Assembly: GCA_016875535.1 (NCBI GenBank)
Contig: VGPF01000001.1
Span: forward strand, 110,778-174,777
Origin: Chloroflexota bacterium
GTDB lineage: Bacteria; Chloroflexota; Dehalococcoidia; SHYB01
Reading direction: 5' to 3'
DNA length: 64,000 nucleotides
Shown here: one piece after another, positions 1 to 7,974 of the stretch
How the letters are laid out: each line of letters starts with the position of its first letter
How positions within the stretch are numbered: the stretch's first letter is position 1
Made by a program: the position numbers and the translations under genes
Notes under the pieces: model-generated
What the model was told of the DNA's origin: nothing
Seen by the model: the letters and a program-made list of their open reading frames with translations, nothing else
Databases searched by the model: none

Positions 1-699
1 GTCCGGTTCGACCTCAACGGCCCCCTCTTTTCGCTTGAGCCAGACAGCCTTGAGCCCTGCGCGCTTGGCGCCGAGGACGTCGTTCCGCGGGTGATCGCCG
101 ACGTGGACCGCTTCGTGGGGCGCGCCGCCGATGCGCTCCAGGGTGCGGTGGAAGATGGCCGCCGCCGGCTTGGAGAGCCGCTCCTCATCGGAGAAGGTGA
201 GGGTATCGAAGAAGCGAGCGAGGCCGACCTGCTCCATGAAGACGCGCTGGGTCTTCCCCGGCGTGGAGCCAGTGTTGCAGATGAGGGCCATGCTATAGCC
301 GCGCGCTCTCACGCCCTCCAACGCCGCCAGGGCATGCTCATCAATGCGCGGCGGATGCTCGTGGTACGAATCGGCATAGCGCGCGGCGATCTGCTCGCGG
401 GCGCTGCGTGGCAGGCGCGCGGGGAGCCCCGGAGCGATCTCCTCGAGGAACCGGTCCACCTGCTCGTCGAAGGGGGCATCGCCTTCGCGCTTACGGAGGT
501 CGTTCAATGCGGCCTGGCAGCGACGGTAGGCTTCGGCGATGCCCTCAGAGGAGAAGGCGAGGCCCGATTCGCGAAGGATGCGCAGGGTCTCGTTCAAGCG
601 GACCTGCATCCGGGGCGCGCCTACCTCCATGGAGTCGCGGATAAGCGTCTCCCAGAGATCGAAGGTGACAGTGCGAAGGGGCCTCTTGCGGGAGGACAT
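1..699 (-). CDS. HAD-superfamily hydrolase (3' end outside window)
   Basis: The reading frame starts at the ATG at 697-699 and stays open to base 1, giving 233 residues with no stop, so the C-terminus lies outside the window. Motif I is seen near residue 14 (TFDLWETL), motif II near residue 140 (ICNTGST), the motif III lysine in SKPAAAIFH, and motif IV near residue 200 (HVGDHPRNDVLGAK). These are the landmarks of the haloacid-dehalogenase phosphatase fold. The alpha-helical cap between motifs I and II fits the phosphoglycolate phosphatase/2-haloacid dehalogenase subgroup. The substrate cannot be read from sequence; a phosphoglycolate role would fit the glycolate genes at 9-14 kb but is speculation. 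It begins 12 bases after the apt stop, so the two are probably co-transcribed. Confidence 0.85.
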   Translation of the reverse strand, partial: MSSRKRPLRTVTFDLWETLIRDSMEVGAPRMQVRLNETLRILRESGLAFSSEGIAEAYRRCQAALNDLRKREGDAPFDEQVDRFLEEIAPGLPARLPRSAREQIAARYADSYHEHPPRIDEHALAALEGVRARGYSMALICNTGSTPGKTQRVFMEQVGLARFFDTLTFSDEERLSKPAAAIFHRTLERIGGAPHEAVHVGDHPRNDVLGAKRAGLKAVWLKRKEGAVEVEPD

Positions 700-711
700 G
701 GCAGGAGGCGG

Positions 712-1224
712 CTAATACCGGACGAGGGAGAAGACGTCCACGCCGGCAAGCTTCTCGCGGCCATTAAGAAAGCCGAGCTCGATGAGGACGGCAAGGCCCG
801 CGACGTGCCCGCCGAGCTGTTCGATGAGGGACTTGGCGGCCAGGGCCGTCCCGCCGGTGGCCAGGACGTCATCCACGATGAGAACGCGCTTACCCGGAGG
901 AACGCCATCCCGGTGGATCTCCACAGCGGCGGTGCCGTACTCCAAGGCGTATTCGACAGAGGCGGTTTTGTGCGGCAGCTTTCCTTTTTTCCGCACCGGC
1001 ACGAAGGGCGCGCCGAGCTCGAGCGCCAGGGGTGCGCCGATGATGAAGCCGCGCGCTTCGATGGCGACGACGCTATCAATCTTCTTCCCCTTGTAATGGC
1101 GGGCGAAGCCGCGGATGGCCGAGCTGAAAACGGCGGGGTCCTGCAAGAGCGGCGTGATGTCCTTGAAGACAATGCCCTTTTTGGGAAAGTCGGGCACATC
1201 GCGTATATATTTCGTGAATTCCAT
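712..1224 (-). CDS. apt: Adenine phosphoribosyltransferase
   Basis: Adenine phosphoribosyltransferase converts adenine and PRPP to AMP in purine salvage. The protein is 170 residues, the usual family length. It starts MEFTKYIRDVPDFPKKGI, the typical Apt N-terminus, which decides the start at 1224 over the longer open frame upstream. The flexible-loop region with IEARGF lies near residues 56-60, and the PRPP-binding motif VLIVDDVLATGGT at 114-126. It is divergent from rsmD and followed 12 bases downstream by the HAD gene. The purine link to purFMH at 45-49 kb is functional only, not positional. Confidence 0.95.
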   Translation of the reverse strand: MEFTKYIRDVPDFPKKGIVFKDITPLLQDPAVFSSAIRGFARHYKGKKIDSVVAIEARGFIIGAPLALELGAPFVPVRKKGKLPHKTASVEYALEYGTAAVEIHRDGVPPGKRVLIVDDVLATGGTALAAKSLIEQLGGHVAGLAVLIELGFLNGREKLAGVDVFSLVRY

Positions 1225-1351
1225 TTCGTGTGTATCCAGGCCTGGACGGCGCGCCGGAGCCTGCTCCTTCCCTTGACGCCAGATAGCGATGCCAGTAGTA
1301 TCATGATACATTCTCAGAAGTGCCTCCGCTACGGAAGGGAGCAAGGGTTCG

Positions 1352-1906
1352 GTGCGAGTCATCACCGGCCAGGCAAAAGGGGCGCGGCTCAAGTCCTTGC
1401 GCCAGACGGGCCTCCGGCCCACCTCATCCCTCGTCCGCAACGCGATCTTCTCGGCCCTCCAAGCGCGCATTGATCCAGGCGCGCGCGTCCTGGACCTCTA
1501 CGCAGGCACCGGGGCGCTGGGCATCGAGGCGTTGAGTCGCGGCGCTGGGCATTGCGACTTCGTGGAGCAGGACCGGCGCACGGCGAAGCTCATCGAGGAG
1601 AACATCGCAACGCTTGCGCTCTCATCCCAGAGCCGCGTCATCTGCGCGCCCGCCCTCCGGGCCATTGGGATCCTGGAGGGACCGTACGACCTGGTGCTGA
1701 TGGACCCGCCCTACAGCTCAAAGGACACTCCCGAGGCGTTACGCCTCCTGGTGGAGTGGGGCCTAGTGGCCCCAGGCGGCATCGTAGTGGTGGAGCACGC
1801 CTGGCGCGATGGCGCCCCCGCCGCGCCCGCAGGCCTTTCGCTCGATAAGACACGTCGTTACGGCGATACCGCCATCAGCTACTACACCAGGATGGCTTCC
1901 CAGTGA
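1352..1906 (+). CDS. rsmD: 16S rRNA (guanine966-N2)-methyltransferase
   Basis: This is a RsmD-type SAM-dependent methyltransferase of 184 residues that modifies G966 of 16S rRNA during 30S assembly. The SAM-binding motif VLDLYAGTGALGIEAL is at residues 46-61 and the catalytic DPPY motif at 118-121 (LVLMDPPYSS). The N-terminal RVITGQAKGARLKS and RPTSSLVRNAIFSAL segments are family-typical. The start is GTG, chosen because it gives the canonical N-terminus and has AGGGAG about 10 bases upstream. Its stop overlaps the coaD start, a pairing very common in bacteria, so the two are translationally coupled. Confidence 0.95.
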   Translation: MRVITGQAKGARLKSLRQTGLRPTSSLVRNAIFSALQARIDPGARVLDLYAGTGALGIEALSRGAGHCDFVEQDRRTAKLIEENIATLALSSQSRVICAPALRAIGILEGPYDLVLMDPPYSSKDTPEALRLLVEWGLVAPGGIVVVEHAWRDGAPAAPAGLSLDKTRRYGDTAISYYTRMASQ

Positions 1907-2382
1907 CAACCGCCGTCTACCCAGGCAGTTTCGATCCCGTTACCCTCGGACACCTCGATATCGCCCGTCGCGCCTCCGCCGTTTTTGACAAGCTGATCGT
2001 GGCGGTCTACGATGCGCCGCCGAAGAAGCTCCTTTTCGATACAAAAGAGCGCGTCGCGCTGTTCAAGGAGGCGGTGAAGGGCCTGACGAACGTCACCGTC
2101 CTGCCGTACAAGGGCCTGACGGTTGACTATGCGCGCACGATGAAGGCGACGGTCCTTGTGCGCGGGCTTCGGGCGATCTCCGACTTCGAGTATGAGTTCG
2201 AGATGGCGATGATGAACAACAATCTCGCCCCAGAAGTTGAAGTGGTCTGTATGATGACTCGTACGGAGTACCAGTTCCTTAGCTCAAGCCTTTTGAAGGA
2301 AGTCTGCTCCCTCGGCGGCGATGTGAGCAGGCTCGTTCCCAAGCATGTCGCCGCCGCACTCAAGTCCAAGTACCGCGGATAG
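1903..2382 (+). CDS. coaD: Phosphopantetheine adenylyltransferase
   Basis: CoaD transfers AMP from ATP to 4'-phosphopantetheine, the penultimate step of coenzyme A synthesis. The 159-residue protein has the nucleotidyltransferase TxGH motif at residues 14-17 within YPGSFDPVTLGHLDI. It also has the RGLRAISDFEYEFEMA substrate-binding segment in the middle and the YQFLSSSLLKEV motif near residue 125. The start is a GTG overlapping the rsmD stop by four bases. Length and motif order are fully normal. Confidence 0.97.
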   Translation: MTTAVYPGSFDPVTLGHLDIARRASAVFDKLIVAVYDAPPKKLLFDTKERVALFKEAVKGLTNVTVLPYKGLTVDYARTMKATVLVRGLRAISDFEYEFEMAMMNNNLAPEVEVVCMMTRTEYQFLSSSLLKEVCSLGGDVSRLVPKHVAAALKSKYRG

Positions 2383-2406
2383 CGGACGCATGGAAGGAGC
2401 CAGGGC

Positions 2407-2988
2407 ATGACGACGAAACAGCCGAAGCTGCGCAACCGGATGGAGGTCTTCGAAATCCTGGACCGCTTGGAGGCAATCGCCGGGGGCGCGACGAAGCTCC
2501 CGCTGACCCAGCGCGCCGTCATCAATCCGCGGGATATCCAGGAGCTCGTTTCCCAGCTCCGCCACTCGCTGCCGCAGGACATCGCCGAGGCGCAGCAGAT
2601 CATCCGCTACCGCGACACCATTGTGAAGCAGTCCCAGGATGAAGCGACCGGCGTGCGCAAAGCGGCCGAGCGCGAGTCCATGGAGAAGGTCTCCGACACG
2701 CAAGTGGTGAAGGACGCGAAGACGCGAGCGGAGGAGATTCGAGCGCAGGCCAAGAAGGACGCCGCCGACCTCATCGCGCAAGCGGAGGTGCAGGCGACGA
2801 CACGCATCAAAGGCGCGGACGAGTATGCCGTGGACGTCCTTCGCAAGCTCGAAGAGGAGCTGAACACGCTGCTCCTCACCGCCCGCCGTGGCCTTGAGGC
2901 CCTTGAGGCCGGCCGCGAGCTGCAAGAGGAGCAGGCGGAGCAAGAAGAAGAGGAAGAGCAGTCCTCCAAGGGCAAGAAGAAGCGCTAG
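2407..2988 (+). CDS. Coiled-coil protein of unknown function
   Basis: I do not recognise a specific family. The 193-residue protein starts MTTKQPKLRNRMEVFEILDRLEAI. It then has a proline-bounded segment with LTQRAVINPRDIQELVSQL and LPQDIAEAQQII. From about residue 75 to 165 it is a long charged helix with heptad character (KAAERESMEKV, KTRAEEIRAQAKKDAADLIAQAE), resembling ATP-synthase b-subunit or DivIVA-like coiled coils. It ends in an acidic run of about eight glutamates and a basic GKKKR tail. There is no membrane segment or signal peptide. It sits 24 bases after coaD and 84 before recF, so it is probably read with coaD. A role in cell-pole or envelope scaffolding is possible but unproven. 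Confidence 0.8.
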   Translation: MTTKQPKLRNRMEVFEILDRLEAIAGGATKLPLTQRAVINPRDIQELVSQLRHSLPQDIAEAQQIIRYRDTIVKQSQDEATGVRKAAERESMEKVSDTQVVKDAKTRAEEIRAQAKKDAADLIAQAEVQATTRIKGADEYAVDVLRKLEEELNTLLLTARRGLEALEAGRELQEEQAEQEEEEEQSSKGKKKR

Positions 2989-3028
2989 CTCTTCTTCCCG
3001 GTCCGTCTCGCTCTCCGTCCGCCGTGCC

Positions 3029-3034
3029 TATAAT
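3029..3034 (+). promoter_or_regulatory. Candidate -10 element for recF
   Basis: A perfect TATAAT lies 38 bases before the recF GTG start. The position 17 bases upstream holds no good -35 hexamer. It follows directly after the coiled-coil gene ends at 2988. Confidence 0.4.
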
Positions 3035-3072
3035 GGGCACATCTCCCTAGCCGCTCGCGCTGAGGCCCCTGG

Positions 3073-4239
3073 GTGCACATCCGCCGCCTCTCCCTGGAAA
3101 ACTTCCGCAATATCCAGCGCCTCACGCTGGACTTCCCGGTTGGGCACACGGTCCTCCACGGCGAGAACGCCCAAGGAAAGACGAACCTGCTTGAGGCGGT
3201 CCACGTCTTCGCGACGGGCAAGTCCATACGGGCGGAGACGGAGCGGGACATCATCCGGTGGGAGGCGCACGGGGACGAAATCCCCTTCGCCCGGCTGCAG
3301 GGCCTCTTCCGCAAGGCGAACCGCGACCTCCAGCTTGACGTGGTGCTCCAGATCTCAAGGGCCGAGGGCGTTTCCAGAGAAGAGGAGCCCCAGCTGGTGA
3401 AGCGCATCCGCGTGAACGGCGCGCCGAAGCGGGCGGCGGCGCTCATCGGCGAGGTGCAGGCCGTACTCTTCGAGCCGCAGGACATCGAGCTGGTCTACGG
3501 CTCGCCGGGAGGGCGCAGGCGCCATCTGGACGCCACGCTTTCACAGGTGGACCGCGTCCTTTTCGACGAGCTGACGAAGTACGGGCGCGTCCTGGAGCAG
3601 CGCAATCCCTTGCTGAAGGCCATCCGCGAAGGGCGCGCCGCCAAGAACGACCTGCACTTTTGGGATGACCGGCTCATACAATCGGGCAGCGCTATCATCG
3701 CGGCGAGGGCGCAGGCGCTCAGGGAGCTGGCGCTGCTCTGCCAGGCCGTCCACGGCGAGTTGACCGGAGGCAAGGAACGCCTCGAGGTCGTCTACAAACC
3801 CTCCGTGCCCTTACTTGGCGAAGGCGACGAAGCCGCCATCGCCAAGGCTTTCGCAGCGCAACTCGCGGCACAGCGGGAGCGCGAGCTGGCCCAGGGCGTC
3901 TCCGTGGTTGGGCCGCACCGGGACGACTTCTCGTTCCTTGTGAGCGGCGTCGAGTTGGCCTCCTTCGGCTCCCGGGGGCAACAGCGCTTGGCGACACTCG
4001 CCTTGAAGCTGGGCGAGGCGCGATACATGACGGCGCGAACCGGGGAGCAGCCCATCCTTCTGCTGGACGACGTGCTCTCCGAGTTGGACGCGCCGAGGCG
4101 GTCCTTCCTCCTGCAGAACGTCAGCGGCCACGAGCAGTCCATCCTCACCACGGCTGATCTACCGTCTCTGGACGCAGGCTTCCGCCGGAAAGCGAACCTT
4201 CTCCGAGTGAGCGCGGGCGCCATCGGGCGCGACGCATAA
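3073..4239 (+). CDS. recF: DNA replication and repair protein RecF
   Basis: RecF is an SMC-like ATPase that loads RecA at single-strand gaps together with RecO and RecR. The 388-residue protein has Walker A GENAQGKTN at residues 30-38, the ABC-type signature near GSRGQQRLATLALKL, and Walker B PILLLDDVLSELD near 327-339. The start is a GTG giving MHIRRLSLENFRNI, the standard RecF N-terminus. In many bacteria recF sits beside dnaA-dnaN-gyrB. Here it is about 17 kb from dnaA, between a coiled-coil gene and a sirtuin, and dnaN is not in the window. Confidence 0.95.
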   Translation: MHIRRLSLENFRNIQRLTLDFPVGHTVLHGENAQGKTNLLEAVHVFATGKSIRAETERDIIRWEAHGDEIPFARLQGLFRKANRDLQLDVVLQISRAEGVSREEEPQLVKRIRVNGAPKRAAALIGEVQAVLFEPQDIELVYGSPGGRRRHLDATLSQVDRVLFDELTKYGRVLEQRNPLLKAIREGRAAKNDLHFWDDRLIQSGSAIIAARAQALRELALLCQAVHGELTGGKERLEVVYKPSVPLLGEGDEAAIAKAFAAQLAAQRERELAQGVSVVGPHRDDFSFLVSGVELASFGSRGQQRLATLALKLGEARYMTARTGEQPILLLDDVLSELDAPRRSFLLQNVSGHEQSILTTADLPSLDAGFRRKANLLRVSAGAIGRDA

Positions 4240-4251
4240 GGCGATCCGCGC

Positions 4252-4257
4252 TACAAT
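4252..4257 (+). promoter_or_regulatory. Candidate -10 element for the sirtuin gene
   Basis: TACAAT ends only 9 bases before the ATG at 4267, and no Shine-Dalgarno sequence lies between. If used, transcription would begin within about 3 bases of the start codon, giving a leaderless mRNA. Confidence 0.35.
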
Positions 4258-4266
4258 CTGGGCGTC

Positions 4267-5073
4267 ATGCCGGCGAACGACTTTTCCAGCGAGACGCTCC
4301 GCGCCATCAACGACGCCGCGCGCCTGGTGCTGCGGGCTAAGCACACGGTGGCCCTGGTGGGCGCGGGCCTTTCGGCGGAGAGCGGCATCCCGACCTTTCG
4401 CGGGCCTGGCGGGCTGTGGACCAAGAAAGGCGAACCGGACATGCGGGGTTACCAAGCCTTCCTGCGAGACCCGAAGGCCTGGTGGGAGAACCGCCTGAAG
4501 CCGCAAGACCCGGACATGGAGGCCTTCACGAAGGCGCTGGAAGCGGGCAGGCCGAACCCGGGGCACTACGCCCTTGCGGTGATGGAGCGCTCGGGATGCC
4601 TCCAGCACATCGTGACGCAGAACGTGGACAACCTGCACCAGGCGGCGGGCAGCATGAAGGTGGCGGAGATCCACGGCAACCGCTACAAGGTGCGCTGTCT
4701 CACCTGCCTGGCGCGCTACCACCGCGATGAGATCCCGCTGACCGTCCTCCCGCCGCGCTGTCCGAGATGCCAGGGCATCTTGAAGGGCGACGGCGTGATG
4801 TTCGGCGAGCCGATCCCGCAGGACGTCCTGGGCGTCTGCCAGGAGCAAGCCTTCCTGGCCGATTGCATGCTGGTCATCGGCACCTCGGCCCTGGTCTACC
4901 CGGCGGCGAGCCTGCCGACGATCGCCCAACAGCGGGGCGCGCCGCTGATCGAGGTGAACCCGTTGCCGACGGCGCTTTCAGGCGCGTGCGACGTCATCAT
5001 CCGCGCGCCCTCCGGTCAGGCGCTCCCGTACCTGGTAGAGCGCATCCGCGCGCTCAAAGAGGATGCGCAGTAG
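4267..5073 (+). CDS. NAD-dependent protein deacylase, Sir2 family
   Basis: Sirtuins remove acyl groups from lysines using NAD+. The NAD-binding motif GAGLSAESGIPTFRG is at residues 32-46, TQNVDNLH at 117-124 and the catalytic histidine at 136 (EIHGNRY). Four zinc cysteines are at 144, 147, 165 and 168, and the late NAD-binding GTSALVYPAASLP motif is intact. The 268-residue length is typical of bacterial CobB-like proteins. It is preceded by its own -10 element and may be monocistronic. The target proteins cannot be inferred, though acetyl-CoA synthetase regulation is a common role. Confidence 0.93.
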   Translation: MPANDFSSETLRAINDAARLVLRAKHTVALVGAGLSAESGIPTFRGPGGLWTKKGEPDMRGYQAFLRDPKAWWENRLKPQDPDMEAFTKALEAGRPNPGHYALAVMERSGCLQHIVTQNVDNLHQAAGSMKVAEIHGNRYKVRCLTCLARYHRDEIPLTVLPPRCPRCQGILKGDGVMFGEPIPQDVLGVCQEQAFLADCMLVIGTSALVYPAASLPTIAQQRGAPLIEVNPLPTALSGACDVIIRAPSGQALPYLVERIRALKEDAQ

Positions 5074-5076
5074 CCG

Positions 5077-5474
5077 TCATTCGAGGACGCCGACCGTTTC
5101 CGGGCGGATGACGAGGATGACGCAAACCTCGCCGGGGCTTCCCCAGGGAAACTGCCTCTCTCCAAGATACCGCGGGAGAGCTTGTGGATATGCGCCTCCG
5201 CGCCTTTGTGACGCCGCTCTATGACGCGGCCTCGGACGTAGATTGCGTCGTAGGGATCCTTGGTGTCAACGGCGGAGATGGCGACGCGCGGATCCCTCGC
5301 CACGTTCAGCGTCTTTTGCTGCTCATCCGTAGTATTGACGAGGATGGTGTTCCTCTCCAGATCGAGCCAAACGGGGGTCACCTGAGGGCTTCCGTCCTCC
5401 ATCAACGTGGCCAGGTGGCCGATGTTCGCCTGTGTAAAGAACCTTTTGTGCGCGGCGGTCAGCTTGGCGGGCAT
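5077..5474 (-). pseudogene. PPOX-class (F420/FMN split-barrel) protein, frameshifted
   Basis: The N-terminal part from the ATG at 5474 (MPAKLTAAHKRFFTQANIGH) is a clear PPOX-class split barrel with TPVWLDLERNTILVNTT and DPYDAIYVRGRV. Near 5171-5176 the frame is lost. In the uninterrupted frame the protein runs into serine-rich nonsense overlapping the sirtuin gene. One base over, the sequence reads YLGERQFPWGSPGEVCVI and then LVIRPETVGVLE with a stop at 5077-5079, the expected family C-terminus. The span is 398 bases, one short of a multiple of three, which fits loss of a single base. An intact gene would encode about 132 residues, the normal size. It could be a recent pseudogene or a sequencing or assembly error. 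Confidence 0.8.
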
Positions 5475-5577
5475 GTGGGCCTCCTTGCGACGTCCGTACG
5501 GTCACAGGCGGGCCGGCGGCAGGGCCTGGCCGCCTTCATAGTACCAGGGCTCCGGCCAGCCCCGCACGCAGCGCCTT

Positions 5578-5607
5578 TGTAGACGATGAATGACAACGTA
5601 GTACAAT
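5578..5607 (+). promoter_or_regulatory. Candidate promoter of the DUF433/DUF5615 operon
   Basis: TTGTAG (5578-5583), 18 bases, then TACAAT (5602-5607). A strong ribosome site GAAGGAGG follows about 8 bases before the ATG at 5631. Confidence 0.45.
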
Positions 5608-5630
5608 GGGATACATGAAGGAGGCTCCGC

Positions 5631-6050
5631 ATGAAAACAATCCAAAAGAGCCTTCGCGTTCCTCAAGAGGTCGCGGAGGGAATCGAAGGCTTAGCCGACG
5701 CCGCACAACGCGATTTCTCTTCGCTGACGAACGAGCTCCTGGAAGAAGCGCTCAAGATGCGCCGTTGTCCTGGGATCTGGTTCGCCGAAGGTCCATCAGG
5801 ACGTCGTGCTCGCATCGCTGACACGGGGCTGGATGTCTGGGAGGTCATCGCAGCATACAAACACATGTCGTCATCATGGCCGCGCCTCCGCAAAGCCTAC
5901 GACTGGCTCACCCAAGCCCAGCTCCGCGCCGCCCTCGGCTATTACGCCGCCTATCCGGATGAAATCGAGCGCGCTCTCACCCGCAACGTATCCTGGACGA
6001 AAGAGCGCTTAGGGAAGCAGCACCCTTCGCTGCGGGCGATGGCTGAGTGA
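5631..6050 (+). CDS. Probable antitoxin: ribbon-helix-helix-like N-terminus plus DUF433
   Basis: The first 45 or so residues (MKTIQKSLRVPQEVAEGIEG, then SLTNELLEEALKM) look like a ribbon-helix-helix DNA-binding domain. From about residue 47 the pattern CPGIWFAEGPSGRRARIADT, GLDVWEVIAAY, WLTQAQLRAALGYYAAYPDE matches the DUF433 winged-helix antitoxin domain. The protein is 139 residues. Its TGA overlaps the GTG of the next gene, a DUF5615 toxin, so the pair is translationally coupled as in type II toxin-antitoxin systems. The inferred job is to bind and neutralise the downstream toxin and repress the shared promoter. Domain assignment is by eye. Confidence 0.75.
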   Translation: MKTIQKSLRVPQEVAEGIEGLADAAQRDFSSLTNELLEEALKMRRCPGIWFAEGPSGRRARIADTGLDVWEVIAAYKHMSSSWPRLRKAYDWLTQAQLRAALGYYAAYPDEIERALTRNVSWTKERLGKQHPSLRAMAE

Positions 6051-6391
6051 AGTATTACCTTGACGAGGATATCAACCCCCGCGTTGCTACATTGCTTCGC
6101 GCCGCCAGAGTGGACGCAGTCAGCGCTCATGAGGCAGATGCGCGGGGGTTGACCGGCGGGGAGCAGCTCCGGCTTGCCGCGAAGGCCGGGCGATGTCTTG
6201 TCACGCGCAACCGGGACGACTTCATCAAGCTCACGCTGCAATGGTTCAACGATCAGCGTCCGCACTTCGGCGTCCTCATCGTTCCCTATTCGATTCCGCC
6301 CGACCGCATCTCCACGATAGCTGCTGCTTTGACCGACTATGCACGCCGACACCGAGAGGGTCTTCACCCGTACACCGTTGACTTTCTCTAG
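6047..6391 (+). CDS. DUF5615 PIN-like toxin
   Basis: The 114-residue protein starts from a GTG overlapping the antitoxin stop. The N-terminal MKYYLDEDINPRVATLLR carries the acidic DED at residues 6-8. A further acidic/His region follows (DAVSAHEADARGL), then CLVTRNRDDFIKL. Together these give the carboxylate constellation of the PIN-like DUF5615 (Mut7-C related) fold, expected to be a metal-dependent ribonuclease. Pairing with a DUF433 antitoxin is a known arrangement. No truncation is seen. RNA target and activity cannot be deduced. Confidence 0.8.
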   Translation: MKYYLDEDINPRVATLLRAARVDAVSAHEADARGLTGGEQLRLAAKAGRCLVTRNRDDFIKLTLQWFNDQRPHFGVLIVPYSIPPDRISTIAAALTDYARRHREGLHPYTVDFL

Positions 6392-6397
6392 CGCCCT

Positions 6398-6985
6398 TCA
6401 CACGCCGAAGGCTTCCTTCAAGAAGCGCTTCACCGCCGCCACGGGCACCGCAAGGCCGACATCCAGCCCAGCCATCATCGTATTGATGCCGACCAGGCGG
6501 CCTTCGGCGTCAACGAGGGGGCCGCCCGAGTGTCCCGGGCGCACGTGGATACCGGCCGCGAGCCATTCGCGCGCCGGACCGCCGTCCAGGCGGACCTCTC
6601 GCCGCTTGCCGATGTAGACGCCCGCCGTGGCCGCGCCGGGGACGCCCCACGGGTTGCCGATGGCGAAGAGGAATTGCCCAGAGCGCAGTCTATCGGAATC
6701 GCCGAGGGCGATGGGCGTGAGGCCTGAGGCGGGGGCGGAGAGCGCGGCGAGATCGTAGTAGCGGTCGTCAGCCAGGATGCGCGCTTCGACTCGGCTCCCG
6801 TCCGGGAGAGAAACCTCCTTCACGCCGCCGCCGATGACATGGGCGTTGGTCACGATGAGCCCGTCCGGGTGCACGATGGTCCCTGAGCCGAAGCCCGATC
6901 CGCTCTGGATGTGGACGAGGCCGTGTTCAGCCTGGTTCACGGTCTTTGCAAGCTCATTGTTAAGCGCGTCAAGGATGGCAGGCAT
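6398..6985 (-). CDS. Trypsin-like serine protease (S1C type), no PDZ, no signal peptide
   Basis: A 195-residue HtrA-like protease core. The catalytic triad is visible: His49 in VTNAHVI, Asp78 in RYYDLAALS and Ser153 in PGHSGGPLVD. It has no N-terminal signal sequence or membrane helix (MPAILDALNNELAKTVNQAE is amphipathic) and no PDZ domain. That is unusual because HtrA/DegP enzymes normally act outside the cytoplasm. An AAGGAG ribosome site precedes the ATG, which lies 11 bases after the stop of a second, PDZ-containing protease on the same strand. They form one unit with the LuxR-type gene upstream. A cytoplasmic or non-classically exported protease pair is inferred. Confidence 0.85.
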   Translation of the reverse strand: MPAILDALNNELAKTVNQAEHGLVHIQSGSGFGSGTIVHPDGLIVTNAHVIGGGVKEVSLPDGSRVEARILADDRYYDLAALSAPASGLTPIALGDSDRLRSGQFLFAIGNPWGVPGAATAGVYIGKRREVRLDGGPAREWLAAGIHVRPGHSGGPLVDAEGRLVGINTMMAGLDVGLAVPVAAVKRFLKEAFGV

Positions 6986-6996
6986 GACGATGCTCC

Positions 6997-7893
6997 TTAG
7001 GGGCGTTCACCGATTATGACCGAGAGGTCGCGGACCTGGCCCCCGCGCACCACAGTCACTTGGACGGCCTTGCCCACGCGCTCGCCGCCAAGGGAGGCCA
7101 GCAACTCGTTGGGGAAGCGCACAGGCTGCTTTTCGAGAGCGATGACGATATCGCCGAGGAGGAGCCCCCCTATATCGGCGGGGCTTCCCGGTTCCACGGA
7201 GTTCACGAGGAGCCCTGTCTCCTGCTTGGCCTGTTGCGCCGTGGCCCCCTGGAGACGCACGGGGTAGGTGCCGATGCCGAGGTAGCCGCGCTTCACCCTG
7301 CCGTGGGCAAGGATCGCCTCGACGACGCGGCCGATGGTGGCGTGAGGAATCGCCACAGGCGCGCCGCGATTGAGGGCCGTGGAGTTCATCCCGGCGAACT
7401 GTCCCGCGCCGCTGACGAGGGGGCCGCCGGAGAAGCCGGGGCACATCGTGACGTCCGTCTGGACATAGCGATCTATTCGGCCGCCGACGGCAGTGCGCCA
7501 GGCATCGCCCAGGGCGCTGACGACGCCGATGGTGGCCTGCACAGTGCGCCCGGGGCGGCCGAGGGCGAGAACGATATGGCCGACGCGGAGCGTCATATGC
7601 TCGGCCCATGTGGCCTTCGCGAGCCCCGTCACTTGGACGCGCAGGACGGCGATGTCCGTCGTAGGGTCGCGCCCCGCGAGGCTCGCCTGGGTACTCGCGC
7701 CGTTCGGCAGGCCGATGCCGATGCCCTCATCGCGCTCGAGAGCGTGGTTCGCCGTCACGATGACGCCATCGGACGACCAGACGATGCCGCTGGCTGGGAG
7801 TCTGCTTCGCCCTTCCACGCGCACGATGGACGGCCCTGCCAGCTCAACCGTTGTTGCAAGATTCTCCGAGAGCGTTCCTAGGATGCTCGACAT
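6997..7893 (-). CDS. Trypsin-like serine protease with C-terminal PDZ domain
   Basis: A 298-residue S1C/HtrA-type protease. The triad is His50 (TANHAL), Asp80 (TTDIAVLRV) and Ser155 (PGFSGGPLV). A PDZ domain follows from about residue 205 (YLGIGTYPVRLQ, then GLLVNSVEPGSPADIGGLLL). As with its neighbour there is no signal peptide or anchor. The start has a strong GGAGGAAAG ribosome site. Similar N-termini (LNNELAKTV and LSENLATTV) suggest the two proteases arose by duplication, one losing or never gaining the PDZ. They may assemble together. The LuxR-type gene lies 122 bases upstream, separated by two inverted repeats. Confidence 0.87.
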   Translation of the reverse strand: MSSILGTLSENLATTVELAGPSIVRVEGRSRLPASGIVWSSDGVIVTANHALERDEGIGIGLPNGASTQASLAGRDPTTDIAVLRVQVTGLAKATWAEHMTLRVGHIVLALGRPGRTVQATIGVVSALGDAWRTAVGGRIDRYVQTDVTMCPGFSGGPLVSGAGQFAGMNSTALNRGAPVAIPHATIGRVVEAILAHGRVKRGYLGIGTYPVRLQGATAQQAKQETGLLVNSVEPGSPADIGGLLLGDIVIALEKQPVRFPNELLASLGGERVGKAVQVTVVRGGQVRDLSVIIGERP

Positions 7894-7974
7894 CGCTTTC
7901 CTCCAAATGACGCGCCGCTACACAGCCATGCACGATTCCGATAGACCAACGATAGAAGCGCTGCGGCAGGAGGG

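Noticed and set aside
5016..5160. Serine-rich C-terminus of the PPOX protein overlapping the sirtuin gene
   Set aside because: Produced by the frameshift; the shifted frame gives the true family C-terminus and stop at 5077.
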